From an uncultured Ruminococcus sp. (GTDB lineage Bacteria > Bacillota > Clostridia > Oscillospirales > Acutalibacteraceae): 6,222 nt of DNA. How positions within the stretch are numbered: position 1 is the stretch's first letter; every line of letters begins with the position of its first letter. This document shows, piece after piece, positions 5,077 to 6,222 of this stretch. Below the pieces are notes generated by a model. The model had not been told where the DNA came from. It saw only the letters and a program-made list of their open reading frames with translations, and did no database searches. Made by a program: the position numbers and the translations under genes. The DNA is taken from contig CAJOHT010000062.1 in the NCBI GenBank assembly GCA_905234305.1, positions 1 to 6,222 of the forward strand. Reading direction: 5' to 3'.

Positions 5077-5591
5077 CGCTTCCCGATTACAGCGATTATT
5101 CCACGGATCCCTCAAACAAAGCCCCGTGGGCAAATTATTATGAAGTAACGGATATGGGATTTATGCAAAAAATCGTTATTGCCAACGATATATCCTCTAT
5201 CGGCGCTTATAATTTTTATATGAACCCGAATGACAATAAGTACGATCATTACACGATAAACAACATAACACTTCCCGATTCGCTCGTTTCAATAGGCGCG
5301 CACGCGTTTGAGAACGAAGCAAAAATCCAGTCCATCGCCATCCCGCAAAAAGTCACGTCTATAGGCTTAAGCGCGTTCGCGGGCTGTACGAGTCTTAAGA
5401 CCGTAAACTGTTACTGCGACCCGAATACTCTTACCTGGGCAATCGGCAACAGCGGACTGCCCTCGGACTGCGTTATTCATTTCAAGCAAACGTATGATAC
5501 TCAGGCAATAAGAACAAAATTCGCAGGATACACTCTTGAATTCGATTTAACCCATAATCCCAATACATTTTATGCCAATAAAAAATCTTAG
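5073..5591 (+). other. Leucine-rich-repeat (LRR_5, BspA type) segment of the broken gene
   Basis: This is the frame-3 part of the pseudogene. It contains IVIANDISSIGAYNFYMN, ITLPDSLVSIGAHAFENE and IAIPQKVTSIGLSAFAGC followed by TSLKTVNCY, three units of the (I/L)xIPxx(V/I)TSIGxxAFxxCxSL pattern of BspA-like repeats. A family-typical tail follows, ending in IHFKQTYDTQAIRTKF. A start at 4959 is possible in this frame but would give a nonsensical Arg-rich lead without a ribosome site, so this is a continuation of the 4903 gene. The frame stops at TAG 5589-5591. Confidence 0.8.
5580..5585 (+). other. Frame break 2: probable lost A in a run of six
   Basis: Frame 3 reads GCC AAT AAA AAA TCT TAG and stops. 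Moving to frame 2 at the A run reads AAA AAA ATC TTA GCC TCC and stays open to the window end. One extra A (seven instead of six) restores the frame. A-runs are also sites of ribosomal or polymerase slippage, so a functional -1 shift cannot be excluded from sequence alone. Confidence 0.7.
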
Positions 5592-6222
5592 CCTCCTACG
5601 AAAACGTCAATTCCTCCACTTTCGGCGGAGCGCATCCCTACTCAATTAAGCTTGTAGACGAAAAAAATAATATTTGGCCTATCACTAACGGCTCAAGAGG
5701 TTTCCCCACATGCGTAAGAATCAAAACGGGCAACAATAGTTATAATTATTATATGATTACCGATAACACAGGAATACTTAAAAAGATAACGCTGGACCAA
5801 AACAACAGAGCCTCGGGCACAGGCGAAGCCCTCAGCGGACTGTCCCTTAAGGTAAGCAACGAATATATCGGCAACTATTCGGTAAAAATGATTTACACCG
5901 TAAAAAATACGGGAAACAGCAATATTTCTTTCGATATGGGCAGTTCGGGCGATATTCAAATCGGAACCGACGACCGCGCCGTGATAGAAGATATAACATA
6001 CAACAACCAAAACGACAGCCAAAATGACAGTCAAAACGGCAGCCAAAACAATAGCCAAAAAATTGGCATTTCAATGACCTCCACCCATACGGGAGATAAG
6101 GACAGACAGGGCAGCCTCCCTACGCTCGGCTTTATCGGTAAAGAGGTTGGCGGAAGTTACGCGCCTGCCGAATATTTCTACGGCGCTGTCAACATGGATA
6201 ACAGCACCACGGCAACGGCGGT
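5585..6222 (+). pseudogene. C-terminal beta-rich surface region of the broken gene (partial)
   Basis: Frame 2 stays open for 212 codons to the window edge. It has no ribosome site or plausible start near 5588, so it is the continuation of the BspA-like gene rather than a separate one. Visible stretches are STFGGAHPYSIKLVDEKNN, VRIKTGNNSYNYYMITDN, VKMIYTVKNTGNSNISFDMG with DIQIGTDD, a Gln-Asn-rich repeat (6008-6055), then IGISMTSTHTGDKDRQGSLP and a Tyr/Asn-rich end. The alternation of short hydrophobic strands and Gly/Asn turns suggests a beta-sandwich exposed outside the cell. It reminds me of modules in other gut clostridial surface proteins, from memory only. Confidence 0.7.
6008..6055 (+). 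repeat. Four 12-base repeats encoding Gln-Asn-Asp-Ser
   Basis: Units CAAAACGACAGC, CAAAATGACAGT, CAAAACGGCAGC and CAAAACAATAGC encode QNDS, QNDS, QNGS and QNNS in frame 2, followed by QK. A flexible polar linker inside the surface region is the likely role. Being a multiple of three, gain or loss of units would change its length without breaking the frame. Confidence 0.85.

Larger units (their letters stand above)
4903..6222 (+). pseudogene. BspA-like LRR secreted protein gene, two -1 frame breaks, 3' end outside window
   Basis: One gene is read in three successive frames. Part 1 (4903-5073) encodes a signal peptide (Lys/Arg start, hydrophobic core, likely cleavage near VGA|TG) and NCGADAYWTIYTDNVLAITGK, the usual opening of clostridial BspA-like proteins. 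Part 2 (5073-5585) continues GALPDYSDYS, APWANYYEV and the leucine-rich repeats. Part 3 (5585-6222) is an open beta-rich surface region. Stitching the parts gives at least 440 codons with family-consistent sequence across both joins. The uncorrected first frame stops at 5148 after 81 codons, and the second at 5591. AAAGGTGA at 4891-4898 supports the ATG at 4903. The product would be exported, and LRR_5/BspA proteins generally mediate adhesion or protein binding. The gene is either recently inactivated, mis-sequenced at short base runs, or (less likely) frameshifted in translation. Confidence 0.8.

Noticed and set aside
4959..5591. Independent gene starting at the ATG at 4959
   Set aside because: Its first ~35 residues are an Arg-rich misreading of the signal-peptide region and there is no ribosome site; recognisable sequence starts only after the frame break at 5073.
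5693..6074. Minus-strand open frames opposite the C-terminal part of the BspA-like gene
   Set aside because: Val/Ile- and Cys/Arg-rich translations are by-products of the QNDS repeat and beta-rich codons on the plus strand; no start signal.

Overview
The window looks like a chromosomal piece of a gut clostridium of the Ruminococcus/Oscillospiraceae type. The clues are strong AGGAGG-type ribosome sites, moderate GC, a large secreted protein with starch-binding-like and cohesin-like modules joined by Thr/Pro/Glu linkers and ending in FN3 and Big_2 domains, and a BspA-like leucine-rich-repeat surface protein. The genus is inferred from protein style; no rRNA or marker gene is present to prove it.

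Layout. (1) Positions 1-612, minus strand: a MJ0936/YfcE-family metallophosphoesterase, followed 32 bases downstream by the first 34 codons of a probable holB (DNA polymerase III delta' subunit) that runs off the window. (2) Positions 681-1591, plus strand: a compact cluster of three small genes of unknown function (75, 117 and 100 aa), the first two joined by a TAATG stop/start overlap. They diverge from the phosphoesterase across a 68-base promoter region. (3) Positions 1592-1902: a 311-base convergent gap without genes. It holds three separate arrays of degenerate 7-base repeats and a strong bidirectional terminator. (4) Positions 1903-4593, minus strand: an 896-aa secreted modular protein. 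(5) Positions 4594-4902: a 309-base divergent gap with a perfect 12-bp palindrome, a near-copy of it before the next gene, and a possible ~90-nt small RNA (TATAAT promoter plus terminator-like hairpin). (6) Positions 4903-6222, plus strand: a BspA-like secreted protein gene read in three successive frames, broken by two apparent single-base losses and cut by the window end.

The two secreted-protein genes are divergent and carry the same TATYATATGATA motif in their upstream regions, which suggests, but does not prove, shared control. The large protein probably binds polysaccharide or other surface partners; no catalytic domain is visible in it. The most unusual elements are the heptamer arrays, the double frameshift, the candidate small RNA and the unassigned three-gene cluster. 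No tRNA, rRNA, CRISPR array, insertion sequence or transposase was seen.
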